Of a stretch of DNA of 64,000 nt, positions 8,234-17,024 are shown piece after piece (the stretch's first letter is position 1; every line of letters begins with the position of its first letter). Where the stretch lies: NCBI GenBank assembly GCA_002381805.1, contig DFXZ01000004.1, forward strand, positions 558,001 through 622,000. Reading direction: 5' to 3'. This DNA is from Bdellovibrio sp. UBA4095. Lineage in GTDB: Bacteria; Bdellovibrionota; Bdellovibrionia; Bdellovibrionales; Bdellovibrionaceae. The translations under genes and the position numbers were made by a program. The notes beneath the pieces are model-generated. The model worked only from the letters and a program-made list of their open reading frames with translations, did no database searches and was not told the DNA's origin.

Positions 8234-9340
8234 ATGAAGAAAACCGGCGAAATCTTAAAGAAAGCACGCGAATCCAAAAAACTTTCTCTTCATGAAATCG
8301 GCTTATCCCTAAAGATCAGCAATAAAATCTTAAAGGCTATAGAGGAAGGCGACGAAAAGCATTTGCCTGCCAAAACATTCCTTCGTGGATTTGTGCAAAG
8401 CTACGCAAATTACTTACATTTAGATACCGACAAAGTACTCGAAGTGTTCTATGAGGAAATGGGATCTACTCGCCCCAAGCCCTACATTCGGGACGAACAG
8501 GAAAAAGCCGCTGGTCAAGAAGCCACTGATGACGAAGGGACCGAGGAAGCTTCAGCGACTGTTACCCCTATTCGCGAAAGCGGCTCGACAAGCAGCTCCA
8601 AGGAGCAGCTTGAATCACTTCATCAAAATAAAAATACCAAAACCATTGTTATTTCCATCCTTGCCATAATTCTTGTTGGTCTTATTTTGTTCACTAAAAA
8701 AATGATCGATAAGTATTCGAAAGAAGCGGAAGTCCCCTCCGCCGAAGTGGCACAAACCATGGAGGGAGCAACACCGGTTGTTCCGGAAACTCCGAATCAG
8801 TCTTTAGCTGGTGAAAATGTCGATGATGAAAGACTGGAAGAGAATGGCTCCAGTGAAGCTCCTGTGACCACACCTACGCCAGTTACGACAGCAAGCCCTG
8901 AAATCATTCCTACTCCATCACCGACTGCCATGATGACTCCAAAAGCAACTCCGGTAGTGACACCTACACCAGTTGCCACTCCCAGCCCCACTCCAACGCC
9001 GAGACCAACTGTCACAGCGACACCAAGCCCCACTCCTGTTGCGACCGCTACGCCGACTTTAACACCAACGCCGACTCCAACTCCAGCGGCGAAACCCGAA
9101 GCGTCCACTAAGCCAGTACAGCTTATTGTAGAAGCTCTCGACACGGTTGATATCGAATATTCCGCACCCAATGGGAAGCCACAAAAAATCCGACTTACTG
9201 CCGAGCAAGTTCATACGTTTAAAAGCAAAAGCGGACTTAATATATCCTTTTCCAATGGTGGCGCCGTGAATCTTATTCTTAATGGAAAAGAAGTCGGGAT
9301 TCCTGGGGACCTGGGAAAGCCAATTAAATTGAGCTACTAA
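8234..9340 (+). CDS. rodZ: RodZ-like protein (HTH - TM - long Pro/Thr linker - DUF4115)
   Basis: Cell-shape protein that links MreB to the envelope in other bacteria, 368 aa. An N-terminal Cro/Xre-type HTH (about 4-72, with SLHEIGLSLKISNKILKAIEEG) is followed by an acidic stretch, one membrane helix (about 136-153, VISILAIILVGLILF), a Pro/Thr-rich periplasmic linker of roughly 90 residues (about 208-295) and a C-terminal beta domain of the DUF4115 type. It starts on the base after the TPR gene's stop. The linker is unusually long and low in complexity. Confidence 0.9.
   Translation: MKKTGEILKKARESKKLSLHEIGLSLKISNKILKAIEEGDEKHLPAKTFLRGFVQSYANYLHLDTDKVLEVFYEEMGSTRPKPYIRDEQEKAAGQEATDDEGTEEASATVTPIRESGSTSSSKEQLESLHQNKNTKTIVISILAIILVGLILFTKKMIDKYSKEAEVPSAEVAQTMEGATPVVPETPNQSLAGENVDDERLEENGSSEAPVTTPTPVTTASPEIIPTPSPTAMMTPKATPVVTPTPVATPSPTPTPRPTVTATPSPTPVATATPTLTPTPTPTPAAKPEASTKPVQLIVEALDTVDIEYSAPNGKPQKIRLTAEQVHTFKSKSGLNISFSNGGAVNLILNGKEVGIPGDLGKPIKLSY
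8865..9095 (+). repeat. Low-complexity Pro/Thr codon repeat inside rodZ
   Basis: Repeated units encoding TP, ATP and SPTP (for example TPTPTPTP) make up most of the periplasmic linker. The complementary strand gives an artefactual Gly/Val reading frame. Such tracts can vary in length by replication slippage. Confidence 0.8.
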
Positions 9341-10648
9341 TTGAAAAATTTTAAACAGCTTTGGCTTATCAGCCTTCTCGTCAAATTGATAGTTTCGGCA
9401 TTACTGCCACTTAGTGCAGATGAGGCGTACTACTGGGTTTGGTCGCAAAGACTTCAGCTTAGCTATTTTGATCACCCGCCAATGGTTGCGTGGCTTTTTA
9501 GTCTTGGCCAATTCCTTGAGCCCTTAGGCAATGCCGTGCGCTGGCCAGCAGTCATTCTGGGTCACATGACGATGGCTATCTGGTATCTTCTTCTAAAAGA
9601 TCGCTTTAGCACTGAACAGATTCGCTGGTGGATGTATCTTGCTCTTTTCTCCCCGCTTCTGGGATTTGGCTCCATCATTGTCACGCCGGACGTTCCCGTT
9701 GTTTTCTTTTGGTCGCTCTCGTTACTTCTTTTCAGGGATGCACTTGAACGAAAATCTGCGATTCACTATGGTGCTCTGGGAGCAGCTCTAGGGCTGGGGT
9801 TCTGCGCGAAATACCACATAGTATTGTTCTTGCCGTGTCTGGCTCTCTATCTTTTGTTCGAGAAAAAATGGCGAGAGATTCAGTGGAAATGGGTGCCTCT
9901 GACCTTAATGTTCGGTTTGCTTTTCTGCACACCGGTTTTGCTGTGGAACTATCAGAATAATTTCGCGTCTTTCGAGTTTCAGTTAAAGCACGGGCTGGAA
10001 AAGAGCGTTTATTCGTATGATTGGACTTTAAGTTATTTACTGGGACAAATTGCTATCATATTCCCTTTAGTCGCCTGGGCTGCGCTTCGCGCGAAAACTA
10101 CCCAGAGATATTTTCTCTATTTTGCATGGGCTCCAATTCTATTCTTCTTTCTGACATCCTTCAGAGCAATCGTCGAAGCAAACTGGCCTATCATTGCCTA
10201 TCCCGCAATCTTGGCTCTTGCCATTTCTTACCCTCGAATTCGCAAATGGCTGACATATTACGTAGCCTTCAATGCATTCGTAATAATGGTTGTTGTCGCA
10301 ACACTTTTTGTTCCGTCTCTTCGGTCAATCAATGAAAAGATCAGCGAGCCCTACGCCTTTCAGGAACTCAGCGAAGAAACCAAGAACTTTCAGCCGCTAT
10401 ATGCGAGCTCTTATCAGATGGCGGCTTCGCTGTGGTATTTCAGTAAGACTCCCGTGTTTAAGCTGAAGGAAATCAGTCGTTACGATTTTTTCGATACTCT
10501 GGAAGAAAAAACTCCCGCGGAAAATTTTTATTTAGCCAAAAGAATCAATGGCGATTTACCCGTCTGGGTCGTTGAGCAAGGATACGTTGTTACCGAAATC
10601 AAAAAGATTGGCTCACTCTTTCATTTGTTAAAGGTGGACAAACCATGA
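9341..10648 (+). CDS. Membrane glycosyltransferase, ArnT/PMT-like (GT39/GT83 fold)
   Basis: Polytopic inner-membrane protein of 435 aa. The first periplasmic loop has the family motif ADEAYYWVWSQ followed by YFDHPPMVAW (about 26-52), the site that binds the polyprenyl-phosphate sugar donor in ArnT/PMT enzymes. About ten hydrophobic segments follow. It would transfer a sugar from undecaprenyl phosphate to lipid A, protein or another envelope acceptor; the acceptor is unknown. The start is TTG immediately after the rodZ stop. The next gene overlaps by ATGA, implying joint function. Confidence 0.85.
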   Translation: MKNFKQLWLISLLVKLIVSALLPLSADEAYYWVWSQRLQLSYFDHPPMVAWLFSLGQFLEPLGNAVRWPAVILGHMTMAIWYLLLKDRFSTEQIRWWMYLALFSPLLGFGSIIVTPDVPVVFFWSLSLLLFRDALERKSAIHYGALGAALGLGFCAKYHIVLFLPCLALYLLFEKKWREIQWKWVPLTLMFGLLFCTPVLLWNYQNNFASFEFQLKHGLEKSVYSYDWTLSYLLGQIAIIFPLVAWAALRAKTTQRYFLYFAWAPILFFFLTSFRAIVEANWPIIAYPAILALAISYPRIRKWLTYYVAFNAFVIMVVVATLFVPSLRSINEKISEPYAFQELSEETKNFQPLYASSYQMAASLWYFSKTPVFKLKEISRYDFFDTLEEKTPAENFYLAKRINGDLPVWVVEQGYVVTEIKKIGSLFHLLKVDKP

Positions 10649-11853
10649 AGCTACTTGGCTTTCTATCTTTCATGTTGGTTTCCTATTTCTTGTATGGCTT
10701 CTATATCAATCAATATGACATCAGCGTCGTGCCTCAGTCGATAACACAGCAACATTCCAGCAATCTTTACGACTACAAAGGTGTGTTGAATGTTCATACT
10801 GATCTTAGCAGCGGATCGGCCCCAGCAAATTTTGTGGTCGCTTCGGCAAAGCTGGCAAATCTTGATTTCATGTTTTTCACGGACGTTAATATTTTCGCGG
10901 TACCAACAACTTTCGAGTCTTACCATGGAAATCTGCTAGTTTTTTCGGCCGGGAAGTACAGCTATCTCGATTCGCGTTTGATCTACTACTCGTTAAAGCA
11001 AGAACCAATTGGCAATAATCTTGGTGATGCTCAAATGAAGCTCTCTGATCTTCTTTCTCAGAACACCGGCGGCAGCAAAGACACATTGACCATCCTGGCT
11101 CACCCTTACAAGGCTGGATACTCCTGGGCCGGCGAGATTCCAAACGGAATGGATGGGTTCGAGATACTTAATATGAAAAGTTTGGCGAATCGAGCTTGGG
11201 AAGAATCAAAGCTATCAACGATCTGGAGTTTTTTGATATATCCATTCAACCCAAGATTGGCATTTCTTAGGCTTTATTCCGAACCTCGCGAAGAGATCGC
11301 TTTGTTGGACAATATCAGTCAGCAAAGAAAAGTCGTCGCTTATGCGGGCACTGAAGCGTCCGCTCGAGCTATTCCGTTGGCTAATTATTTTGTACGTTTT
11401 CCCAGCTACAAAAGATCTTTCGAGTTTATGAGCAATCACTTACAACTTAAGTCGGAATTTACAGGAAGTTTCGTCAATGACAGAACCAAGGTTTTTAATG
11501 CCCTGAAAAACGGAAATTTCTATATCGCCCTCGACATGCTCGGTGATCCCAAAGGATTCGTTGCGGTTCTAGAAGATGACGGTAAAACGCATTTGCTAGG
11601 ATCTGAAGTAAAGCTTTCGAAGAACATGAAGTTGCGCGTTTCTTTGCCCTCTAAGCCGGATGATTTATTCGAGATCATAATCTATAAGGACGGAAAAGAT
11701 ATCGTGCGTTCCAATGAGGTTGAAGTACTTTTGCCCATCACGGAGCCGGGGGTATATCGAGTTCAGGTTCGAGTTATTCCAATGTTGCCATTGCCAGATG
11801 CGAAGAAATGGATCTCGTGGATTTATACGAACCCCTTTTTCGTTAAACCATAG
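10645..11853 (+). CDS. Membrane-anchored degenerate PHP-domain protein
   Basis: 402 aa with one N-terminal membrane anchor (about 3-20). Residues 45-240 follow the PHP phosphoesterase layout: GVLNVHTDLSSG, then LANLDFMFFTDVN, then LAHPYKAGY and FEILN. Most metal ligands are gone: the first His of HxH is Asn49, the Asp of SDG is missing, and TDH reads TDV (D80-V81). A C-terminal region (about 280-395) looks like a beta-rich domain. It overlaps the glycosyltransferase gene by 4 bp. Probably non-catalytic, or acting by a changed mechanism. The fold assignment is by motif spacing only. Confidence 0.65.
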   Translation: MKLLGFLSFMLVSYFLYGFYINQYDISVVPQSITQQHSSNLYDYKGVLNVHTDLSSGSAPANFVVASAKLANLDFMFFTDVNIFAVPTTFESYHGNLLVFSAGKYSYLDSRLIYYSLKQEPIGNNLGDAQMKLSDLLSQNTGGSKDTLTILAHPYKAGYSWAGEIPNGMDGFEILNMKSLANRAWEESKLSTIWSFLIYPFNPRLAFLRLYSEPREEIALLDNISQQRKVVAYAGTEASARAIPLANYFVRFPSYKRSFEFMSNHLQLKSEFTGSFVNDRTKVFNALKNGNFYIALDMLGDPKGFVAVLEDDGKTHLLGSEVKLSKNMKLRVSLPSKPDDLFEIIIYKDGKDIVRSNEVEVLLPITEPGVYRVQVRVIPMLPLPDAKKWISWIYTNPFFVKP

Positions 11854-12174
11854 TTATTCTGAAGTGCCCTCTGGAATCTGTAAGACCAACCCATCTTGGG
11901 GATGCATCTGGCAGCACAGCCTCTCTGCAGAGTTAAACTTACGATCCTCTGCTATCTCTGCCTCTACCTCGTTCCGCGGCCCCAGCTTTTCGAGGCCATC
12001 CACGACCCAAACTCGGCAAGTTCCGCACGTACCAAAGCCACCACAAGTTTGATTCAAGTGAATTCCAGCTCGGTTCGCTAACTGAAGAACGGTCTCATCT
12101 TTTTGACTCACCAAGACAGATTCGTTCATAGGCAAAAAGGTTATATATTTTCCAGACTTAGCAGGCACGGCCAA
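11854..12174 (-). CDS. 2Fe-2S ferredoxin (adrenodoxin/plant-type fold)
   Basis: Electron carrier of about 106 aa. The cluster ligands are visible as CGGFGTCGTC (about 39-48) with the fourth Cys in RLCCQM (about 87-88). The start is TTG at 12174, only 3 nt after AGGAG, or GTG at 12168, 9 nt after it; GTG is the better-spaced choice and shortens the protein by two residues. It is divergent from the exonuclease gene and convergent with the PHP gene, which ends on the adjacent base. The redox partner is unknown. Confidence 0.9.
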   Translation of the reverse strand: MAVPAKSGKYITFLPMNESVLVSQKDETVLQLANRAGIHLNQTCGGFGTCGTCRVWVVDGLEKLGPRNEVEAEIAEDRKFNSAERLCCQMHPQDGLVLQIPEGTSE

Positions 12175-12237
12175 GAACTCCTCAATTGGGTCACTCTTTA
12201 GTTGAAACAGCCCTATCCATTTTGTATCAATGTTTCT

Positions 12238-12852
12238 ATGAGATTCATAGCTTTTGACTTAGAGACCACTGGAACTGTACCCGGCGTTGATCAGATCGTT
12301 GAAATCGGAGCCGTTCGCTTCGTGAACGGCCAACCAGAAGCCATTTTTGCGACTTTAGTTGACCCACAACGACCAATTCCTCCGGGAGCCTCTGCTGTCA
12401 ATGGAATCACTGATGATATGGTCAGGGGTAAACCTCTCATCGACACAGTTCTGCCATCCTTCGCAGAATTTTGTGGAGATGACATTATCATCGCGCATAA
12501 TGCTCCTTTTGATGCTCAGTTTCTAACTGCAGATATTAAGAAGCATGAAACTCCTGCACCGACAGGATTAGTTCTCGATACATTGCCTATTGCTCGAAAG
12601 GTGTTCCCTGGACTTCCCAACTACAAATTAGGCACCCTGGTTCAACACCTTAAAATCCCAACTACAGATTTTCACAGAGCCGAAGAAGACGCCACTTATT
12701 GCGGCCACCTTTTTGTGAACATGCTGAAGAGAATTTCTATTGGCGGACAAGCGCCACAGATAAACAATCTTGTAGCCCTGACTGGCAAACCCGAATTGCG
12801 TTTTCCGCAGATCGTGCGCCAGCCCAAGCAAATGGATTTCTTCGGAGTTTAA
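12238..12852 (+). CDS. DnaQ-like 3'-5' exonuclease
   Basis: DEDDh exonuclease of 204 aa. Exo I is FDLETTG with the metal-binding Asp and Glu near residues 6-8, Exo II is HNAPFDAQFL, and Exo III is HRAEEDATYCG with the catalytic His. This is the family of the DNA polymerase III epsilon proofreading subunit; stand-alone members act in DNA repair or nucleotide trimming. I prefer the ATG at 12238 to a TTG at 12202 because DnaQ domains begin right at the first strand. Its last 4 bp overlap the convergent nadE. Confidence 0.85.
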   Translation: MRFIAFDLETTGTVPGVDQIVEIGAVRFVNGQPEAIFATLVDPQRPIPPGASAVNGITDDMVRGKPLIDTVLPSFAEFCGDDIIIAHNAPFDAQFLTADIKKHETPAPTGLVLDTLPIARKVFPGLPNYKLGTLVQHLKIPTTDFHRAEEDATYCGHLFVNMLKRISIGGQAPQINNLVALTGKPELRFPQIVRQPKQMDFFGV

Positions 12853-14468
12853 ACTTTTGCTCTGTGAGCAATTGGATAACGACGACCTCTTCCAAAAGAA
12901 TGTGACGACACTTTTAAGATTGGTGGAGCCTGCCATCGTTTGAATTCAGTTTTAAGCAATGCCGGCAGAAGCCACTTATCAGTGGCGGTTTTTACAACTC
13001 CAGATTTTTCAACTAAGTGAACAACCGACTTATCCAAATCTTCGTAAGGTGGCAGCGAGTCCTGATCCTTCTGATCGGGACGGAGCTCTGCTGAAGGCGC
13101 TCGAGTTATAATTTGTTCTGGAATGATTTCAGTCTGCTCATTGTAAAGCTTAGCCAACATGTAAACTTGTTCTTTAGTTAGATCACCCAGAGGGGCAAGT
13201 CCGCCGCACATGTCTCCATACAGGGTTGAATATCCCGCAGCGTATTCGCTCTTGTTACTTGTCGTCAGCAGCAGACTGTTTTCTTTATTCGAGTAAGCCA
13301 TCAGCGTTAATCCGCGCAATCGTGCCTGTAGATTCTCATGAACCAACCCAAAGCCCTGCAGAGACATTTCTTTTTCCAACGTCTTGACCGCGCCTTGGTA
13401 CATAGATGTGATGTCTACAGATAGGAACGAGATTCCAAGATTTTTCGCCAACTTTTCTGCCAGCGTCAGACTTTGCGGGGAGTTGAACGGCCCCGGAAGA
13501 GCTATGCCCGTCACATTCGCTGGGCCTAGGGCATCCACAGCAAGGGCCACTACGACCGCCGAATCAATTCCACCACTTAAGCCTAAGTGGATTTTTTTAA
13601 GTCCGGTTTTATTGCAGAAGTCTTTAATTCCAAGCACCAGAGCCCTGCGCAGTTCTTCTTCTGCAGACAATGCAGTGACTTTGTTCCAGACAGATAGAGT
13701 CTCGAGCTCAAGCACATTGATGTCTTCTTCAAACTTCAGACAACTCAGGATCTTTTTCCCCTGCTTGTCGACGGCAAAACTTCCACCATCAAAAATGATT
13801 TCATCTTGCGCACCTGAAACATTCACGTAAACCATTGGCGCTTTAAAATGATTCGCTGTTTTTTTGACGTAAAATTCTCTTAGTTTTGTCTTGCCCAAAA
13901 AGTAAGGAGAGGCACTTATATTAATTACTAAATCAAGTTTCTGCTTTTTAACTTTTTCCAGCGGATTCTTAGTATAGATCGAATGGCCCTTAGCATCCGG
14001 CCATGCCCAGATGTCTTCACAGATGGTCAGGAGAAACTTTTTCCCGTTCCACGAAAATACATTTTTCGTAAGATCGCCAGCTTCGATAAAGCGTGCTTCG
14101 TCAAAAACATCACCTGTTGGCAAAAGTTGCTTATGAAAATACTGCGGCTTTTGGCCCTTCACTAAGAATGCAGCGCTATTGAAGTAGGGCTTTCCTTTTT
14201 TGCTTATGTTCTTGGTCAGCAGACCCAGAACAACCGCCATCCCCTTAGGTACCGCTTTGTGAATTTCTTTAAGAGCTTTCTCTTCAGCTCGAAGCAGATC
14301 ACTGCGCTCCAATAGATCAAACGGATGATAACCAAAAAGAGCACACTCAGGAAAAATAACCATTTCGCATTTTCTCTGCTGAGCCTGATCTATAAACTGA
14401 AGAATTTTTTCTTTGTTGTTTTGAAAGTCGGCAACGGTAGGATTTATTTGTGCTAGGGCAATTCTCAT
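12849..14468 (-). CDS. nadE: Glutamine-dependent NAD+ synthetase
   Basis: Final step of NAD biosynthesis: nicotinate adenine dinucleotide to NAD with glutamine and ATP; 539 aa. The N-terminal nitrilase-type glutaminase domain (about 1-260) shows the Glu-Lys-Cys triad in FPECALFGY, YFHKQLLP and LTICEDIW. The C-terminal synthetase has the PP-loop LGLSGGIDSA and SNKSEYAAGYSTLYGD. It is translationally coupled to the upstream DUF2203 gene by ATGA. nadD, the previous pathway step, is elsewhere in the window as a fusion. Confidence 0.96.
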   Translation of the reverse strand: MRIALAQINPTVADFQNNKEKILQFIDQAQQRKCEMVIFPECALFGYHPFDLLERSDLLRAEEKALKEIHKAVPKGMAVVLGLLTKNISKKGKPYFNSAAFLVKGQKPQYFHKQLLPTGDVFDEARFIEAGDLTKNVFSWNGKKFLLTICEDIWAWPDAKGHSIYTKNPLEKVKKQKLDLVINISASPYFLGKTKLREFYVKKTANHFKAPMVYVNVSGAQDEIIFDGGSFAVDKQGKKILSCLKFEEDINVLELETLSVWNKVTALSAEEELRRALVLGIKDFCNKTGLKKIHLGLSGGIDSAVVVALAVDALGPANVTGIALPGPFNSPQSLTLAEKLAKNLGISFLSVDITSMYQGAVKTLEKEMSLQGFGLVHENLQARLRGLTLMAYSNKENSLLLTTSNKSEYAAGYSTLYGDMCGGLAPLGDLTKEQVYMLAKLYNEQTEIIPEQIITRAPSAELRPDQKDQDSLPPYEDLDKSVVHLVEKSGVVKTATDKWLLPALLKTEFKRWQAPPILKVSSHSFGRGRRYPIAHRAKV

Positions 14469-14827
14469 TTAATCAATATACGCCCAGAAAATCCGTCTTG
14501 GTAGCCATGCCAATGATTAATTTCTGTTTCCGGGTATTTCCAACAATAGTAACCCTCACCATTGTCAAAGTCTGCCATCCAAAGCCCCTTAGGCTCTGCC
14601 CCCAGCTTTTCAATTTTGATTTGCCAGCGGTCAATTATCTGATTGATCTGTTCCTCAATAAGGGTCACCGCAGGATGAGATTTATCGGAATAGGCTTCGA
14701 TTCTGTTCAAATGACTCTTCACCATCTGGCAAGAATCTTCGGTCAGTCTATAGATAATCGGAAGTACACGTTCAGCCTCTGGCAATGTAAACGTCTTCTT
14801 GAGATTGATCTGAACAATGTTCTCCAA
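14465..14827 (-). CDS. DUF2203 family protein
   Basis: 120 aa, soluble. The N-terminus FTLPEAERVLPIIYRLTEDS and the C-terminal part (GLWMADFDNGEGYYCWKYPE then INHWHGY) match the DUF2203 family, whose function is not established. A helical middle is followed by the conserved aromatic C-terminus. It overlaps nadE by 4 bp, so the two are probably co-translated. A larger frame on the opposite strand is a shadow. Confidence 0.8.
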   Translation of the reverse strand: MENIVQINLKKTFTLPEAERVLPIIYRLTEDSCQMVKSHLNRIEAYSDKSHPAVTLIEEQINQIIDRWQIKIEKLGAEPKGLWMADFDNGEGYYCWKYPETEINHWHGYQDGFSGRILIK

Positions 14828-14950
14828 AACCCGCCCCCTCTAAAAACCCTGAGAGGGCTGTATCCTTTAAAGACTGAATTGATTCAAGAAATAAACGCGA
14901 TAACAGATAAGTTAAGAATTTATATGAAGAAATTCTAAACGCGTTGCACA

Positions 14951-15826
14951 TTATTTCTCGAAGTTTTTCGACATCTGCAATGCCTGTCCACCGACGAAAA
15001 TTATTAGCGCAATGATGATAGCAGCAATGAAGAGGATTCTTATAAAATTTCCAATTGTCATTGGTTCATCCTCTGATTCGATCGCTTTCGGTTCGGGTTT
15101 TTTCACCGCCATTTTTTTCGGCGGTGGAGCAAACGACTCGTCACTAGCAATGATTCGCGAGCTGCCTTCCTGCTTTTTCTCGAGCTTCTTTCGTTCGGAT
15201 TCGGTCAGCCCGGTGACTGCGACATAACCCGTGCGACGACCAGGGCCCACATAGGTCGTCTGAGTCCTTTGACTTTGAAAAAAGCCTCCACTCCCCTGGC
15301 CTTCTAGGGCAATTTCTACAACTTTTTGATTGGCTCCCTCGCCCGATTCAATTCCGGGAGCAGCTTGCCGTGGAGGTCTTAAGAAACTGCTGCCTCCGCG
15401 TCTCGAGGCCGAACCAGCATAGGTTCCGCCGCCTTGACTACTTCCCGATGAACTCGACGAATCAGATCCGGTAGAGGCGTTTGTAGAGCCCTCACCACTG
15501 CCACTGCCATTCCCACCTGGGCCATTTTGGTTAATCGGAGGCCGCCCCTCTGCCAGGCTGCCAGGAGCAAATCGCTTAGAGCACTCGGGATCTTCTTCGA
15601 CAACTCCTTCAGAACCCAATGAAGGCAATTCTCCGTACTCAAGAAGACATTGGACATATTTACCCATGTAATTGCTTATGAAATCACCAAAGGGCTGGAA
15701 AATCTGACTCATTAAAGCTAGCACCAAAGATACTGAAATGATCAGCATCAATACATACTCGATAAGGGCCTGACCCCTATTGTTCCCTAGTCTAGATGTT
15801 TCAGATTTCTTCACTCGAACGGACAT
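14951..15826 (-). CDS. Tad/Flp-prepilin-like N-terminus on a long disordered protein with C-terminal TM
   Basis: About 291 aa. Residues 15-40 hold a class of prepilin signal typical of Tad/Flp pilins and TadE: NNRGQALIEY, with the cut expected after Gly18 and Glu and Tyr at mature positions 5 and 6, then a hydrophobic helix. A Cys-containing segment follows, then a Gly/Ser/Pro-rich stretch (about 85-150), then a charged part, and a second membrane helix near the C-terminus (about 262-282). True Flp pilins are far shorter. No clear Shine-Dalgarno decides the start; 15826 gives a normal short leader. It is divergent from a TPR gene by 19-46 bp. Confidence 0.6.
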   Translation of the reverse strand: MSVRVKKSETSRLGNNRGQALIEYVLMLIISVSLVLALMSQIFQPFGDFISNYMGKYVQCLLEYGELPSLGSEGVVEEDPECSKRFAPGSLAEGRPPINQNGPGGNGSGSGEGSTNASTGSDSSSSSGSSQGGGTYAGSASRRGGSSFLRPPRQAAPGIESGEGANQKVVEIALEGQGSGGFFQSQRTQTTYVGPGRRTGYVAVTGLTESERKKLEKKQEGSSRIIASDESFAPPPKKMAVKKPEPKAIESEDEPMTIGNFIRILFIAAIIIALIIFVGGQALQMSKNFEK

Positions 15827-15872
15827 CAATGTCATACTACAGTACATGACCGACAGACTGAATTCCAATTGC

Positions 15873-17024
15873 ATGCCGCTAAGAGTGTTCTTGCCCTTTG
15901 TCTCACTTTGGTTCATCACTTTCGGATTTATTTCCCCGACTTCCGCCCAGGAAGTTGATGAATTCGCTGCCTTCGAAGAAGAAATAAATGCTCCCGCCGA
16001 AAGCACTCCCCCCCCAGCACCTGCCGTAGTTGAATTAGCTCCTCAAGAAACTTCCGCTCAAAAGATCGAAAGACTTAAGAAAGAAATCCGCAAAGGTGGA
16101 CCGGCGGCGACCAAGCAAATCGTTCAGCTTGCAAATGAACTTTATAAAGCCAAGCAATATAAAATGGTCACGCTTTTGCTGTGGAAGCATGTCGAAAAGA
16201 TCGACCGCACAGGCTTGCTTCTGTTGGCCGAAGCCCATGAGCAACTTAAAGAGCCCGACGAAATGATCCGCGTCTTGAATATCGAGATAGGTAAAAATGA
16301 CAAAGACGCTGAGGCTTACACCCTTATGGGACAAGCCTATCTCATGAAGAAAAAGAACAATGACGCGATGGAAGCTTTCAAAAAGGCCATCGAAATAAAT
16401 CCTAAGTATGAGTCCGCGTATGATGGACTTATACGGATGTATGAAAAGCGCAATCCTCCCAATCTTTATGAGCTTAGGATTCTTTACCAGGACATGATTG
16501 CAAACATCGGAAAGCGTCCTGTCTATTTAACCAAGCTGTGCGAGATAAACACCCTGGACGGAACATATGAGCCCGCCATGAACGCCTGCCGTGATGCCAT
16601 CTCTAAAAGTCCAAAGGTGGGCGACAACTACGTCTACCTAGGATTAGCGCAAAAGGCAGTTGGCGACGATAAGCTGGCGATGGCGACCTTAAAGAAGGCG
16701 GCCCAGCAGTTTCCTAAGGCCGAAATTGCTCAATACAACTTCGCTAAGCTTTTAGAGGAACAAAAGAACTATGTCGAAGCAATGAAGGTCTATAAAACCG
16801 GAACCGAAGCTGATCCTAAATCCGCGCGATCTTGGCTGGGTCTAGCGACCACTTCATTTGAAATCAAAAAATATGAGATAGCACTTTTAGCATTTAAGAA
16901 TGCCTGCCGCTATGACAAGAAAAATGCGGTGGCCTTTAGACGAGCCACCACTACCTTAAGAACCAATCGAAACAGTCAGTGGGTCGACAAGTTCGAAAAT
17001 GCCTCGGAGAACTGTACCTTCTAA
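15873..17024 (+). CDS. Secreted TPR-repeat protein
   Basis: About 383 aa from the ATG at 15873, with a signal peptide (LPFVSLWFITFGFISPTSAQ); an ATG at 15846 in the same frame is the alternative. The mature protein has an acidic/Pro linker (about 25-50), then about eight tetratricopeptide repeats (DAEAYTLMGQAYLMKKKN, and PKVGDNYVYLGLAQKAVGD are clear). Expected in the periplasm as an assembly or scaffold protein. It is divergent from the Tad-prepilin-like gene, which fits a Tad-associated TPR role, but that is inference. It ends 4 bp into the convergent rimO. Confidence 0.75.
   Translation: MPLRVFLPFVSLWFITFGFISPTSAQEVDEFAAFEEEINAPAESTPPPAPAVVELAPQETSAQKIERLKKEIRKGGPAATKQIVQLANELYKAKQYKMVTLLLWKHVEKIDRTGLLLLAEAHEQLKEPDEMIRVLNIEIGKNDKDAEAYTLMGQAYLMKKKNNDAMEAFKKAIEINPKYESAYDGLIRMYEKRNPPNLYELRILYQDMIANIGKRPVYLTKLCEINTLDGTYEPAMNACRDAISKSPKVGDNYVYLGLAQKAVGDDKLAMATLKKAAQQFPKAEIAQYNFAKLLEEQKNYVEAMKVYKTGTEADPKSARSWLGLATTSFEIKKYEIALLAFKNACRYDKKNAVAFRRATTTLRTNRNSQWVDKFENASENCTF

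Noticed and set aside
8865..9095. Possible CRISPR-like or direct repeat array
   Set aside because: Repeat units are short, coding, and irregular, with no constant spacers; it is a protein low-complexity region.
8797..9171. A 124-aa Gly/Val-rich frame on the minus strand
   Set aside because: It is the reverse complement of the RodZ Pro/Thr repeats; composition is entirely explained by those codons and it has no ribosome-binding site.
14450..14938. A 162-aa plus-strand frame opposite the DUF2203 gene
   Set aside because: The minus-strand DUF2203 gene has family motifs and is coupled to nadE; the plus-strand frame has no recognisable domain.
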